Source: Bacillus alkalisoli (GTDB lineage Bacteria; Bacillota; Bacilli; Bacillales; Bacillaceae_I). Taken from it: a DNA stretch of 64,000 nucleotides. The stretch's first letter is position 1. Each line of letters begins with the position of its first letter. Made by a program: the position numbers and the translations under genes. Location of the stretch: positions 581,745 through 645,744 of the forward strand of contig NZ_KZ454944.1 in assembly GCF_002797415.1 (NCBI RefSeq). Reading direction: 5' to 3'. Shown here piece after piece: positions 27,504 through 36,303 of this stretch. Below the pieces are notes generated by a model. It was not told the DNA's origin. It ran no database searches and saw only the letters and a list, made by a program, of their open reading frames with translations.

Positions 27504-27629
27504 CGCACGATTTTTTGGTTTAGATGCACAACTTTCGCCCTCAGGTGCGCAAAAATTGTGTCTAGGCGATCAACTTTAGCCGCTAGGAGCACACAAACGG
27601 CAGTTTGCCGCACACAAAACATTGATTTA
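27504..27629 (+). repeat. 21-bp degenerate tandem array 2 (GCACAACTTTCGCC type)
   Basis: Units of 21 bp begin at 27504, 27525, 27546, 27567 and 27588, with a partial unit at 27609. Approximate consensus: (C/T)GC(A/G)CAA(C/A)TTT(C/A)G(C)..CTAGG. Same period as array 1 and in the same gap, but a different unit. Confidence 0.7.
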
Positions 27630-27869
27630 TACCATTTAATAGGCATACGCGTATATGATATAAGAGGGTTTTAAACAAAAAATCAACAAATTTTGTTGTT
27701 TTCTTAGAAAAAACCATCTAATTTTATGTACAAAATGGTTAGATGGATAGTTTTTCTTAAGGTAGTAGGGACATGTCACGAATTAGGGGGCATGATGCAA
27801 GATTCATTGTTTTTCTAGGAGGATCATACCGTGCACTAAATCCCACACACCAATTTTTTCAAACTACTA

Positions 27870-27898
27870 ATGAAACTTGTGTCCAATTCGTGTACAAT
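27870..27898 (+). promoter_or_regulatory. Putative sigA promoter of degV
   Basis: ATGAAA (27870-27875), 17 bp, TACAAT (27893-27898), 50 bp before the degV start. The -35 is imperfect. Confidence 0.45.
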
Positions 27899-27947
27899 CT
27901 ATAGTAGAAGAAAGAAGACATTTACGTACAAGGAAGGATAACCAATC

Positions 27948-28790
27948 ATGAAAACCGCGATAGTAACTGACAGTACGGCGTACATCCCAGAAGCGTTACG
28001 AAAACAGCATAATATATATATGATTCCACTAAATGTCATCTTCGGTGAAGAATCCTACCAAGAAGAAGTGGAACTTAAAGTAGAAGACTTTTATACAGAA
28101 GTAAAAAACAAACCAAACTTGCCATCTACATCCCAACCGGCAATCGGCCAATTTGTACAACTATACGAAAACCTAGGCAAAGAATACGATGCAGTCATCA
28201 GCATCCACTTATCTAGCGGCATCTCTGGAACATACCAAGGCGCAGTAGCAGCAGCCGAAATGGTCGACAACATCAAAGTGTACCCATTCGACTCGGAAAT
28301 CAGCGCGATGATCCAAGGCTTCTTCGTACTTGAAGCAGCTGAAATGGCCAAAGAAGGCAAATCACCGGAAGAAATCATGGCCCGCATGGAAGAAATCAAG
28401 CTAACAAAACGTGCCTACTTCATGGTGGACGACCTATCACACCTACAACGCGGCGGTCGCCTAAGCAGTGCTCAAGCAATCGTTGGAAGCCTATTACAAG
28501 TGAAACCACTACTTCACTTCGTAGACAAAAAAATCGTGCCATTCGAAAAAATACGCACACGCAAAAAAGCAATCAAACGAGTTTTTGAACTGTTCGAAGA
28601 AGACGCAGACAAACAAAAACCAATGCGAGCTGTAATCATCCACGCCAACCGCGAAGAAGAAGTACAAGCATACAAAACAGAACTAGAAGCAAAATACCCA
28701 CACGTAGAATTTTTCATCAGCTACTTCGGCCCCGTAATCGGCACTCACCTAGGTGAAGGCGCAATCGGCCTTGGCTGGTACACAAAATAA
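27948..28790 (+). CDS. degV: DegV family fatty-acid-binding protein
   Basis: 280 residues in the typical length range. DegV-family features: KTAIVTDSTAYIP at the N terminus, IPLNVIFGEESYQEE, LPSTSQPAIGQFVQLYE, IHLSSGISGTYQGA and GAIGLGWY at the C terminus. Family members (FakB type) bind a fatty acid and present it to the kinase FakA; in B. subtilis the gene (yviA) lies beside degU. ATG 27948 follows AAGGAAGGATAACC. Coding-strand composition is C-rich (C well above G), as in the 5' two thirds of comFA. A hairpin follows, so it may be monocistronic. Confidence 0.92.
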   Translation: MKTAIVTDSTAYIPEALRKQHNIYMIPLNVIFGEESYQEEVELKVEDFYTEVKNKPNLPSTSQPAIGQFVQLYENLGKEYDAVISIHLSSGISGTYQGAVAAAEMVDNIKVYPFDSEISAMIQGFFVLEAAEMAKEGKSPEEIMARMEEIKLTKRAYFMVDDLSHLQRGGRLSSAQAIVGSLLQVKPLLHFVDKKIVPFEKIRTRKKAIKRVFELFEEDADKQKPMRAVIIHANREEEVQAYKTELEAKYPHVEFFISYFGPVIGTHLGEGAIGLGWYTK

Positions 28791-28795
28791 TACCT

Positions 28796-28830
28796 GAGAT
28801 GCTAGCCACCATACTAGCATCTCTTCTTTA
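28796..28830 (+). terminator. Hairpin between degV and comFA
   Basis: GAGATGCTAG pairs with CTAGCATCTC over 8 nt, followed by TTCTTTA; a moderate terminator. Confidence 0.65.
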
Positions 28831-28847
28831 AAAAGGAGGAATCATTT

Positions 28848-30296
28848 TTGCGTGAAACATGGCAATTTTTCCACAAACACATAAACGTTTCAACACCACC
28901 ACTCAACCCAAACTTCACCTACTCCCAAGACCTAAAACATTTTCTCTTGAGAAAACGCCTACCCGTAGAGGAACTGAATTTCCCAACGGAGCTCCTACGC
29001 GCTCATTACCGAAATGGCCACCTCTCACTGCACCAACCTATCATTAAGAAGCAGAATAAGCCATACTGCCCACGTTGTAGTAACAACGACCTACACCTAT
29101 TCGGCTCCTATCATTGCGCACGATGCAACAAACTTTGCACCTATTGTCGAAACTGCATCATGATGGGGCGAGTTAGTGAATGCTCACCACTCGTTTCGTG
29201 GAACGGACCCGACGATACAAAACAACCAACTTCCGACAAACTTCTTCACTGGACTGGCACACTTTCTTCCTTCCAACAACGTGCCGCAACCGAAGTTATT
29301 CGAACGGTCGAACAGCAAGACGAGCTTCTAGTTTGGGCAGTTTGTGGCGCTGGCAAAACAGAAGTACTTTTTCCTGGCATCGAAAGAGCCCTTCAACTTG
29401 GCCACAAAGTGTGTATCGCGACTCCACGAACAGACGTCGTACTCGAACTCTCACCACGAATCAAGCAAGCATTCTCAACAATTGAAGTCGCCACTTTATA
29501 CGGCGGCAGCGAAGACCGAAAGAAAACCTCGTGCGACATTACTATTTCTACGACACACCAACTACTTAGGTACTACAACGCATTCGACACCATCATAATC
29601 GACGAGGTCGACGCCTTTCCTTACTCATATGACAGAAGTTTACAACACGCTGTTCAAGAAGCACGAAAAGATAAAAGTGCGATCATCTATTTATCAGCGA
29701 CACCTTCCAAACCGATGCAAAACCTAGTCCACACGAAAACACTAAAGGCTATCAAAATTCCACAACGATATCACGGCCACCCTTTACCAGTCCCACGTTT
29801 CGAGTGGTGTGGCAAATGGAGTAAGAAGTTAGAAAAAGGGAAACTGCCAAAGCCAATTTTGAAATGGATACAAGCTCAACGAACTCAAACATTTCTTTTT
29901 GTCCCGAGGATCGAGCATATTGAAAAAGTTTTGGCGATTTTACAGGATTCCAACGTAGCTGGAGTTCATGCAGAGGACCCTGAAAGGAAAGAAAAAGTAG
30001 CGAAGTTTCGAAAAGGAGAAATACAGATGTTAGTGACAACGACTATTCTCGAACGTGGCGTAACTGTACCAAACGTCCAAGTGGCTGTGCTCGGTGCGGA
30101 TGACCACATTTTTACAGAAAGTGCGTTAGTACAAATAGCTGGCCGGGTAGGGAGAAGTGCTTCGTACCCTAGTGGGGATGTTACATTTTTTCATTATGGA
30201 AAAACAAAAGAGATGGTGGCGGCACGAAACCATATTGTGAAGATGAATGAAGAGGCAAGGAGGTTGGCGGAACGTGAGTCGATGCTTCATATGTGA
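28848..30296 (+). CDS. comFA: Late competence DNA helicase ComFA
   Basis: TTG start behind AAAAGGAGG; 482 residues. A four-Cys zinc finger, YCPRCSNNDLHLFGSYHCARC plus CTYCRNC, lies at about 70-105. Helicase motifs follow: Walker A with Lys170 (VCGAGKTE), DEVD in IIIDEVDAFPY, YLSATPS, and C-terminal motif VI (LVQIAGRVGRSASYPSGDV). ComFA is a membrane-associated ATPase driving single-stranded DNA uptake during transformation. comFC overlaps its 3' end; comFB, which separates them in B. subtilis, is absent. The coding strand is strongly C-rich up to about 29,800 and G-rich afterwards. Confidence 0.95.
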   Translation: MRETWQFFHKHINVSTPPLNPNFTYSQDLKHFLLRKRLPVEELNFPTELLRAHYRNGHLSLHQPIIKKQNKPYCPRCSNNDLHLFGSYHCARCNKLCTYCRNCIMMGRVSECSPLVSWNGPDDTKQPTSDKLLHWTGTLSSFQQRAATEVIRTVEQQDELLVWAVCGAGKTEVLFPGIERALQLGHKVCIATPRTDVVLELSPRIKQAFSTIEVATLYGGSEDRKKTSCDITISTTHQLLRYYNAFDTIIIDEVDAFPYSYDRSLQHAVQEARKDKSAIIYLSATPSKPMQNLVHTKTLKAIKIPQRYHGHPLPVPRFEWCGKWSKKLEKGKLPKPILKWIQAQRTQTFLFVPRIEHIEKVLAILQDSNVAGVHAEDPERKEKVAKFRKGEIQMLVTTTILERGVTVPNVQVAVLGADDHIFTESALVQIAGRVGRSASYPSGDVTFFHYGKTKEMVAARNHIVKMNEEARRLAERESMLHM

Positions 30297-30942
30297 TCAA
30301 GCGACGGATGCGAAGTTCGGGTGGACAGCACTTTTTCAGTTAGAAAAGGAAAAACGGGTATGTGATAAGTGTGAGGAGCGGTTTGAAAAAATTACTGGTC
30401 AAACATGCAGAGTTTGTTTTAGACCAGGAAGTGGTTTGTGTGAGGATTGTGTGAGGTGGGAGGAGCACAAGTTGCAAGCGACGTTGACACGAAATGTTTC
30501 GTTATATCGGTACAATGACTTTATGAAAGAAGTGTTAGCTCGGTATAAGTTCCGTGGCGATGTAGTATTGGCGGAAGTTTTCCAACAGGAAATGAAGAGG
30601 CTGTTTCGTCATTATTTTGAAAATCAGAATCCCCTAATTGTTCCTATACCACTAAGTGAGGAGCGGTTGTTTGAGAGAGGTTTTAATCAGGCAGAATTAC
30701 TTTTTGGTGGTAAGGTCGCTTATGCACTTAAACGAAATGAATCGGAAAAACAGTCGAAAAAATCGAGACAGGAGCGTTTACAGTTAGCGAATGTTTTTCA
30801 GTTAAATGGGGATGTGAAAGGAGAATCGATTGTGCTAATTGATGACATTTACACAACCGGGATGACGCTACGGATGGCGGCGAAAGTTTTGAAAGACGGT
30901 GGAGCAAAGGAAGTGTACAGCCTTACATTGATTCGGAGTTAA
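30274..30942 (+). CDS. comFC: ComF family protein ComFC
   Basis: AAGGAGG (30257-30263) with a 10-nt gap selects GTG 30274 over ATG 30247; 222 residues beginning with the zinc-ribbon CFICDQ. Further Cys pairs are CDKC, CRVC and CEDC. The C-terminal half has a phosphoribosyltransferase-type fold (VPIPLSEERLFERGFNQAELL and the PRPP-loop-like VLIDDIYTTGMTLR). Needed for efficient transformation, probably working with ComFA. It overlaps comFA by 23 bp, indicating translational coupling. Confidence 0.93.
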   Translation: MSRCFICDQATDAKFGWTALFQLEKEKRVCDKCEERFEKITGQTCRVCFRPGSGLCEDCVRWEEHKLQATLTRNVSLYRYNDFMKEVLARYKFRGDVVLAEVFQQEMKRLFRHYFENQNPLIVPIPLSEERLFERGFNQAELLFGGKVAYALKRNESEKQSKKSRQERLQLANVFQLNGDVKGESIVLIDDIYTTGMTLRMAAKVLKDGGAKEVYSLTLIRS

Positions 30943-30966
30943 ACATTGTTTACCCCATGCCGATAT
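30940..30966 (+). promoter_or_regulatory. sigD promoter of yvyF-flg operon
   Basis: TAAA (30940-30943), exactly 15 bp, then GCCGATAT (30959-30966), a perfect match to the sigD consensus. The -35 begins inside the comFC stop codon. Confidence 0.9.
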
Positions 30967-31000
30967 TAATAGTAGATATTTATGTGAGAGGGGTATCATC

Positions 31001-31432
31001 ATGAGCAATGTTGAAAATTGCCCGAATTGTGGAGCTATATTTGTAAAAAATGCATTTCGTGAAGTTTGTACAGAGTGTGCAAAAACGGAAGAAAAGATAT
31101 TTGATGAAGTGTATAAATTTATTCGCAGACGTGCCAATCGTACGGCGACGATGGAGCAAGTAATCGAGGCGACTGGCGCTACGGAGAGTCTTCTAGTAAA
31201 ATTTATTAAAAAGGGTCGAATTTCTCTGGCGCAATTTCCAAATCTCGGGTATCCTTGTGACCGATGCGGCGAGTTTACACGTACCGGTAGATTGTGCGTA
31301 AACTGTAGCAGTGTAATTCAAACAGACCTTGCACAAGCAGAACGTGAAGATGAGCGAAAGAAAGAAGCGTTGAGAGCTTCGAAAACATATTACGCAGTAG
31401 ACCGCGCAAAAGGAAATTGGGAGAAAGAATAA
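31001..31432 (+). CDS. yvyF: Flagellar operon protein YvyF
   Basis: 143 residues in the YvyF/TIGR03826 family. Two zinc-ribbon-like Cys pairs flank a central helical segment: CPNCGAIF and CTEC near the N terminus, YPCDRCGEF and CVNC at about 85-105. The middle region (MEQVIEATGATESLLVKFIKKGRI) looks like a MerR-like helix-turn-helix of the LamB/YcsF-unrelated flagellar type; DNA binding is not shown. ATG 31001 follows GAGAGGGG. It lies 59 bp after comFC under a perfect sigD promoter and begins the late flagellar series. Its biochemical role is unknown. Confidence 0.9.
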   Translation: MSNVENCPNCGAIFVKNAFREVCTECAKTEEKIFDEVYKFIRRRANRTATMEQVIEATGATESLLVKFIKKGRISLAQFPNLGYPCDRCGEFTRTGRLCVNCSSVIQTDLAQAEREDERKKEALRASKTYYAVDRAKGNWEKE

Positions 31433-31456
31433 ACATTTTTATAAAACTACCGATAA
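31430..31456 (+). promoter_or_regulatory. sigD promoter of flgM
   Basis: TAAA (31430-31433), 15 bp, ACCGATAA (31449-31456): 6 of 8 -10 positions match GCCGATAT. Confidence 0.7.
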
Positions 31457-31492
31457 ACGATATAGATATGTTGAATCGAAAAGAGGGATCTT

Positions 31493-31759
31493 ATGAAAAT
31501 AAATAATATCGGACAGATGGGAGTTAACCCATATCGAAAGCAAATGGAAAAGCCTGTCCAACAAACAAACACAGGGCCAAAAAGTGACAAAGTAGAAATC
31601 TCACCCGAAGCAAAAGGACTACAAGAAACGTCACAATTCCAAGAAGCCCGCAAAGAAAAAGTAGCCCAACTAAAAATCGCAGTCCAGAATGGCACATACC
31701 AAGTAGACGCAAAAACAATAGCGGCGAAAATGACGGATTTTTATTTCGGAGGTAAGTAG
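31493..31759 (+). CDS. flgM: Anti-sigma-D factor FlgM
   Basis: 88 residues, typical length. N-terminal INNIGQMGVNPYRKQ and the SDKVEISPEAKGLQE motif (the sigma-binding start of FlgM) are followed by helices ending AQLKIAVQNGTYQVDAKTIAAKM, the conserved C-terminal FlgM pattern. FlgM holds sigD inactive until the hook is complete. It has its own sigD promoter, forming a feedback loop. GAGGG precedes ATG 31493. Element copy D separates it from flgN (253-bp gap), where B. subtilis has near-contiguous genes. Confidence 0.93.
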   Translation: MKINNIGQMGVNPYRKQMEKPVQQTNTGPKSDKVEISPEAKGLQETSQFQEARKEKVAQLKIAVQNGTYQVDAKTIAAKMTDFYFGGK

Positions 31760-31834
31760 TAGCTTAGTGGGTGGGTTATAGGAATAAATATATAACCTTC
31801 ATTCTAGAACCTAGCTTAAATATTACTACACCTA

Positions 31835-31963
31835 AGTTGAGCTTCGCGGCATGTGCGAGACTCCTGCGGGAAAGCGAGTCAAGGGAGACCCCACAGGCGC
31901 ATGCGCCGAGGAGGCTCCCGCGACCGCCCGCGGAAAGCGAAGTACATGCCGCGAAGCTCAACT
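31835..31963 (+). repeat. Palindromic interspersed element, copy D (in flgM-flgN gap)
   Basis: Perfect 20-bp arms AGTTGAGCTTCGCGGCATGT (31835-31854) and complement (31944-31963). The core is GAGACTCCTGCGGGAAAGCG, GGGAGACCCCACA, the palindromic hairpin GGCGCATGCGCC, and GAGGAGGCTCCCG. This 129-bp copy is a minimal form without inserts. Confidence 0.88.
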
Positions 31964-32012
31964 GTCTAGAAACGAATCATAAATGAATTCTAAGATGAAA
32001 GTGGGGTTATGA

Positions 32013-32480
32013 ATGTCTATACAAAACATCACCATACTACTAGAAAAAATACTCACGCTTCATCAACGATTGCTCGAACAAGCAGTATCCAAAACAGAAC
32101 TAATCAAATCTGGCAACCCAGACGAACTACAATCACTGCTCAAAGAAGAACAAAAGCTTGTACAAGCTATTGGCCAGCTAGAGATAGAACGCCTAAAACT
32201 TATGCCAAACGCAGACGGCACCATCACTACTCTAATAGAGAGCACAAGCGGCTCTGATACAAATAAATTAGCACAACTAAAAGAAGAACTAACTACAATC
32301 GTTCTACAACTAAAAGAACAAAACGAACTTAACCAACAACTTTTACAACAATCGTTACAATTCATAAACGTAACCATGAATACACTAAAAGGCCCAGAAA
32401 CCCAAGTCACATACGACAAGCCAACAGCTAAAAAAGCACCGATAACATCATCGCGTTCGATTTTTGATTCAAAAGCTTAG
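32013..32480 (+). CDS. flgN: Flagellar export chaperone FlgN
   Basis: 155 residues, almost all helical and Gln/Leu/Glu-rich (LLEKILTLHQRLLEQAVSK, LKEEQKLVQAIGQLEIERLKL), as expected for FlgN/YvyG, the chaperone for the hook-filament junction proteins FlgK and FlgL. The two clients are the next two genes. ATG 32013 follows AAAGTGGGG. An overlapping frame (32009-32257) is a shadow. Identification rests on length, helicity and position directly before flgK. Confidence 0.88.
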   Translation: MSIQNITILLEKILTLHQRLLEQAVSKTELIKSGNPDELQSLLKEEQKLVQAIGQLEIERLKLMPNADGTITTLIESTSGSDTNKLAQLKEELTTIVLQLKEQNELNQQLLQQSLQFINVTMNTLKGPETQVTYDKPTAKKAPITSSRSIFDSKA

Positions 32481-32491
32481 GAGGAACCAAT

Positions 32492-34354
32492 ATGCGTTCA
32501 ACGTTTCACAGTTTGGAAGTAGCAAGAAGAGGACTAACAACACAACAGACGGCCTTGCAAGTAACAGGTCATAATATCGCCAATGCGAACACACCAGGGT
32601 TCTCGCGCCAACGTGTAAACTTTGTGCAAACAGAACCATATCCTCCAGCATCCATGAATCGCCCGCAAATTCCAGGGCAGCTCGGAACTGGTGTACAAGC
32701 TGGTAGCATTCAACGTGTACGTGAAAGTTTCCTAGATATACAATTTCGTGGAGAAAACAACAAACACGGGTATTGGACAGCACGTGCAGACTCCTTACAA
32801 AAGATGGAAGAAATAATGAATGAACCGTCCGAAACAGGTCTATCCAAAACACTTGACCGCTTTTGGCAATCATTCCAAGATTTAGCTGTTAATCCAACGA
32901 ACTCAGGAGCTCGCTCCGTTGTAAGACAGCGTGGAATTGCAGTAGCAGATACATTTAACTACTTATCCAATTCCATTCAATCCATACAACAAGATTTGAA
33001 AAATGAATTAGATGTTACGGCAAAGCAAATTAATTCAATATCCAACAGAATTAATAATCTAAATAAACAAATCTCGGAAGTTGAACCTCACGGATTGCTA
33101 CCGAACGACTTATATGATGAGCGAGATCGACTTGTCGATGAATTATCCCAACTTGTAAATATTAAAGTGACGAGAGTTGGTTCGGGTGGAAATGCAATGG
33201 AAATTGCAGAGGGTAAATACACCATTGAAATTGTGGACGATAAAGGATTTCCAACAGGAATAAATGGTGTAATAGTTGATGGCAATTCTTTTCGTACAAG
33301 ACCTATTTCCTTAGATTTTGATGATAAAACGGGTCTTGTAAGAGACATTAAAATTGGTGATGTGGGAATTACAGTTTCCCAATTTAGCTCTAGTGGAAAG
33401 TTTAAAGGTTTAATAGAATCTTACGGATACATGGTAGGAAACGAATCAAAAGGAATTTATCCTGATATGAATAAGCATCTCGATACGATTGCTTACGACT
33501 TTATAGCAGAATTAAACCGAGTTCATAATGCGAGTTGGAGCAATTCTAGTATGGATGCCGGAGAGCATATTACTTTCAATTTCTTTGAACCGTTAAATGC
33601 TAGAGAAGGTGCTGCAAGCAACATAAGCCTTGATGCGGCAATTATGACTTCACTAGACAATATCGCAGCATCCACATTTAATAATGGATTAGTAGTAGAT
33701 GGGACATTTAATGGATTTGGTAACTTAACAAACGTTTCTGTTGAAATTTTGACGATGAAAAACCCTACAACAAACCAACTAGAATATAAATATAAAATTA
33801 ATGATCGTTCAACAAACCCTGTTACAAACGTATTCGAATCTAATAACTTTCAATCGTTTGACAACTTAATAACAAACCTGGAAAATAACCCAGGCTTTAC
33901 AGGAAGCACGCCACCAACAAACCTTAACTTAAATGCTGCGTCCATTGATTTTACAAGAGTAAAAGAAGGAGACAAATGGTCTTTCAATCTAGTAGAAAAA
34001 GGGCCTGTTAAAGGTAATTTAGGGGACGGTAGTGGAGCAATTGCACTTGCAGAAGTAAAAAATAGACCATTAAGCATTGGTGGTGTAACGACTACTATCC
34101 AAAACTATTACGAGAGTGTTATTGGAGGTATGGCAGTAGACGCACAAGAAGCCGATCGACTTTCGTACAACAGTGAAGTGTTAAAGTCATCTGTAGACCA
34201 GAGACGACAATCTATTAGTTCTGTCTCTCTAGATGAAGAAATGACAAACATGATTCAATTTCAACATGCTTATAACGCTTCGGCTAGAATGATTACATTA
34301 ACAGACGAACTGTTAGATAGAATAATTAACGGCATGGGATTAGCAGGAAGGTAG
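32492..34354 (+). CDS. flgK: Flagellar hook-associated protein 1 FlgK
   Basis: 620 residues behind TAGGAGGAACC. N-terminal rod/hook signature: ARRGLTTQQTALQVTGHNIANANTPGFSRQRVNF. The D0/D1 coiled-coil region contains LDRFWQSFQDLAVNPTNSGARSVV. The C-terminal helix is FlgK-like: SSVSLDEEMTNMIQFQHAYNASARMI. The middle (about 290-500) is a variable surface domain. It forms the first junction between hook and filament. It starts 11 bp after flgN and ends 10 bp before flgL, clearly one operon. Confidence 0.97.
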   Translation: MRSTFHSLEVARRGLTTQQTALQVTGHNIANANTPGFSRQRVNFVQTEPYPPASMNRPQIPGQLGTGVQAGSIQRVRESFLDIQFRGENNKHGYWTARADSLQKMEEIMNEPSETGLSKTLDRFWQSFQDLAVNPTNSGARSVVRQRGIAVADTFNYLSNSIQSIQQDLKNELDVTAKQINSISNRINNLNKQISEVEPHGLLPNDLYDERDRLVDELSQLVNIKVTRVGSGGNAMEIAEGKYTIEIVDDKGFPTGINGVIVDGNSFRTRPISLDFDDKTGLVRDIKIGDVGITVSQFSSSGKFKGLIESYGYMVGNESKGIYPDMNKHLDTIAYDFIAELNRVHNASWSNSSMDAGEHITFNFFEPLNAREGAASNISLDAAIMTSLDNIAASTFNNGLVVDGTFNGFGNLTNVSVEILTMKNPTTNQLEYKYKINDRSTNPVTNVFESNNFQSFDNLITNLENNPGFTGSTPPTNLNLNAASIDFTRVKEGDKWSFNLVEKGPVKGNLGDGSGAIALAEVKNRPLSIGGVTTTIQNYYESVIGGMAVDAQEADRLSYNSEVLKSSVDQRRQSISSVSLDEEMTNMIQFQHAYNASARMITLTDELLDRIINGMGLAGR

Positions 34355-34364
34355 GTGACCGCAG

Positions 34365-35243
34365 ATGCGAGTAACACAATCTATGTTAGCTGGTAATAAC
34401 CTTAAACATATTAGTCAAAGCTATAACCGAATGGGAAAAATTCAAGAGCAATTAGCTACTGGGAAAAAAATCACAAGACCTTCTGATGACCCGGTTGTAG
34501 CGATGAAAGGAATGTACTACCGTACAAACTTGTCTGAGATCCAGCAGTATAAACGAAACTTATCAGAAGTTTATGGTTGGATGCAGGAGTCAGAGGCGGC
34601 AATTGAGCAAGGGACAAATGTGTTAAGCCGTGTGCGAGAGTTGATGATTCAAGCATTAAATGGAACGAATTCTCCTGAAGACAGATCGGCTATTGGAGCA
34701 GAAGTTGAACAGTTAAAAGAGGCGATAGTTCAGATTGCCAATACACAGTTTGCAGGGAGATATATTTTTAACGGTACAGCTGTTGATGTACCGCGAGTGA
34801 CAAATGGAAGCGACCCTTCCTCCGTAAAAACATTAAACGAACCTTTTATGGTAGAAGTCTCAAAAGGAATTCAGCTTCAAGCTAACATCAATGCAAATAA
34901 CGTTTTTAACGAAGAGTTATTTACGATTATGAATACGATTGAAAAAGGCCTAAAAGGTGATGGAACTGTAGACTTAAACAGTATGTTAGGAAGACTAGAT
35001 AAGCAATTTGATTCAATGAATGCTGAACGTTCTGAGCTTGGTGCTAGATATAACCGATTAGAGATGGTAGATGAGCGTATTGCTTATCAAGAATATATTG
35101 CAACTAGAGTCTTATCAGATAATGAAGACGCTCATTTGGAGCAAATAATTACAGATTTGAAAAACCAAGAAAGTGTACACCGAGCAGCTTTAGGTGTTGG
35201 TGCACGAATTATTCAACCTTCTTTATTAGACTTTTTAAGATAA
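34365..35243 (+). CDS. flgL: Flagellar hook-associated protein 3 FlgL
   Basis: 292 residues, standard for Bacillus FlgL. The N-terminal flagellin-like helix is RVTQSMLAGNNLKHISQSYNRM-, then IQEQLATGKKITRPSDDPVVAM. The C-terminal helix has SELGARYNRLEMVDERIAYQEYIATRVLSDNEDAHLEQ. It forms the second junction layer between FlgK and flagellin. GTAGGTG lies upstream of ATG 34365. It closes with a hairpin before yviE. Confidence 0.97.
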   Translation: MRVTQSMLAGNNLKHISQSYNRMGKIQEQLATGKKITRPSDDPVVAMKGMYYRTNLSEIQQYKRNLSEVYGWMQESEAAIEQGTNVLSRVRELMIQALNGTNSPEDRSAIGAEVEQLKEAIVQIANTQFAGRYIFNGTAVDVPRVTNGSDPSSVKTLNEPFMVEVSKGIQLQANINANNVFNEELFTIMNTIEKGLKGDGTVDLNSMLGRLDKQFDSMNAERSELGARYNRLEMVDERIAYQEYIATRVLSDNEDAHLEQIITDLKNQESVHRAALGVGARIIQPSLLDFLR

Positions 35244-35275
35244 AGCTATCTACTATTGTAGGTAGCTTTCTTTAT
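35243..35275 (+). terminator. Hairpin after flgL
   Basis: AAAGCTATCTAC pairs with GTAGGTAGCTTT around TATT; only CTTTAT follows, so probably an attenuator or weak terminator before yviE. Confidence 0.6.
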
Positions 35276-35285
35276 AGGAGGATTT

Positions 35286-35840
35286 ATGAGACTACCACAA
35301 CTCTCGATAGAAACGAAACCGATGATAATTGAGTCTTCTAGTACTTGGCATTCACTAGAAATAGAACAACCTCCAGCTACTATTGATATTCAACAACCGC
35401 AAGCTGAAGTAACTATGCAGACAACGCCAAGCAAACTTACCATTGATCAAACGCAAGCATGGGAAGATATGAATTTAAAGCATATCTTTAGAGTTGTAGA
35501 AGAAGACGCAGATATGGGAAAGCAGAGTGTTCTAGAAGGAATGGCACGAATGTCTGAAGATGGTGATGAGCTAATGAAAATTGAGACAAAGCATGATGCG
35601 ATAGTAGCTGTTAGCGAAAGAAATGGCATGCCAAAAATGCATGAATTTAATATTGGATTTATTCCTGCTCATTTTAGTGTGAAGATTAATTATGAACCGA
35701 GTCAATTACAAATTGATGCTAGAGTGAATAAACCAACCATCAACAGTCATTCTAATAAAGTAAATATTACCTATAAACCTGGAGACCTCACAACGACGGT
35801 TCAACAATATAACTCTATAACTATAGATTTTGAAATATAA
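35286..35840 (+). CDS. yviE: YviE-like flagellar-cluster protein (DUF6470)
   Basis: 184 residues, with no signal peptide or membrane segment. A repeated N-terminal pattern, PQLSIETKPMIIESSSTW / PPATIDIQQPQAEVTMQ, is rich in short beta-strands containing I-x-Q-P; a mostly helical middle follows (DMGKQSVLEGMARMSEDGDELM). It sits between flgL and fliW exactly as yviE does in B. subtilis, and its length is similar. Function is unknown. AGGAGG precedes ATG 35286. fliW starts 22 bp downstream. Confidence 0.85.
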   Translation: MRLPQLSIETKPMIIESSSTWHSLEIEQPPATIDIQQPQAEVTMQTTPSKLTIDQTQAWEDMNLKHIFRVVEEDADMGKQSVLEGMARMSEDGDELMKIETKHDAIVAVSERNGMPKMHEFNIGFIPAHFSVKINYEPSQLQIDARVNKPTINSHSNKVNITYKPGDLTTTVQQYNSITIDFEI

Positions 35841-35862
35841 CGATATAAAGGACGGATGATCA

Positions 35863-36303
35863 ATGAATATCTCAACTTGCTACCACGGAGAAGTTACAAT
35901 TAAAAAAAAGGATATAATTACCTTTCAAAACGGAATACCTGGGTTTGATGAAGAAAAAGAATTTATCCTTATAGCTGTTACAGAGGATGAAACTTACTAT
36001 GCTTTACAAAGTATTCAAGATGAGAACTTAGCATTTATTGTTACTAATCCGTTTTTATTTTTCCCAGACTACGAATTCAAACTAGAGGATACCGTAAAAC
36101 AGGTGTTAGATATAAATGAAAAAACCACTATAGAATTATTTATTATATTAACAGTGGCTGAACCATTTGAGGAAACAACTGCTAACTTACAAGGACCAAT
36201 AATTATTAATAAAGAAAATAAATTAGCAAAGCAAATTATTATTAACAACAATAGCTATCGTACTAAACACCTCCTACCTGTTTTAATAAAGGAGGAAAAA
36301 TAA
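35863..36303 (+). CDS. fliW: Flagellar assembly factor FliW
   Basis: 146 residues of the FliW family: [29 protein letters not shown] at the N terminus, [27 protein letters not shown] in the middle, [28 protein letters not shown] near the C terminus. FliW binds CsrA and flagellin in exchange, so that flagellin secretion releases FliW to inhibit CsrA. The partners csrA and hag are the next two genes. Its stop overlaps the csrA start by 1 bp (TAATG). Confidence 0.97.
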   Translation: MNISTCYHGEVTIKKKDIITFQNGIPGFDEEKEFILIAVTEDETYYALQSIQDENLAFIVTNPFLFFPDYEFKLEDTVKQVLDINEKTTIELFIILTVAEPFEETTANLQGPIIINKENKLAKQIIINNNSYRTKHLLPVLIKEEK

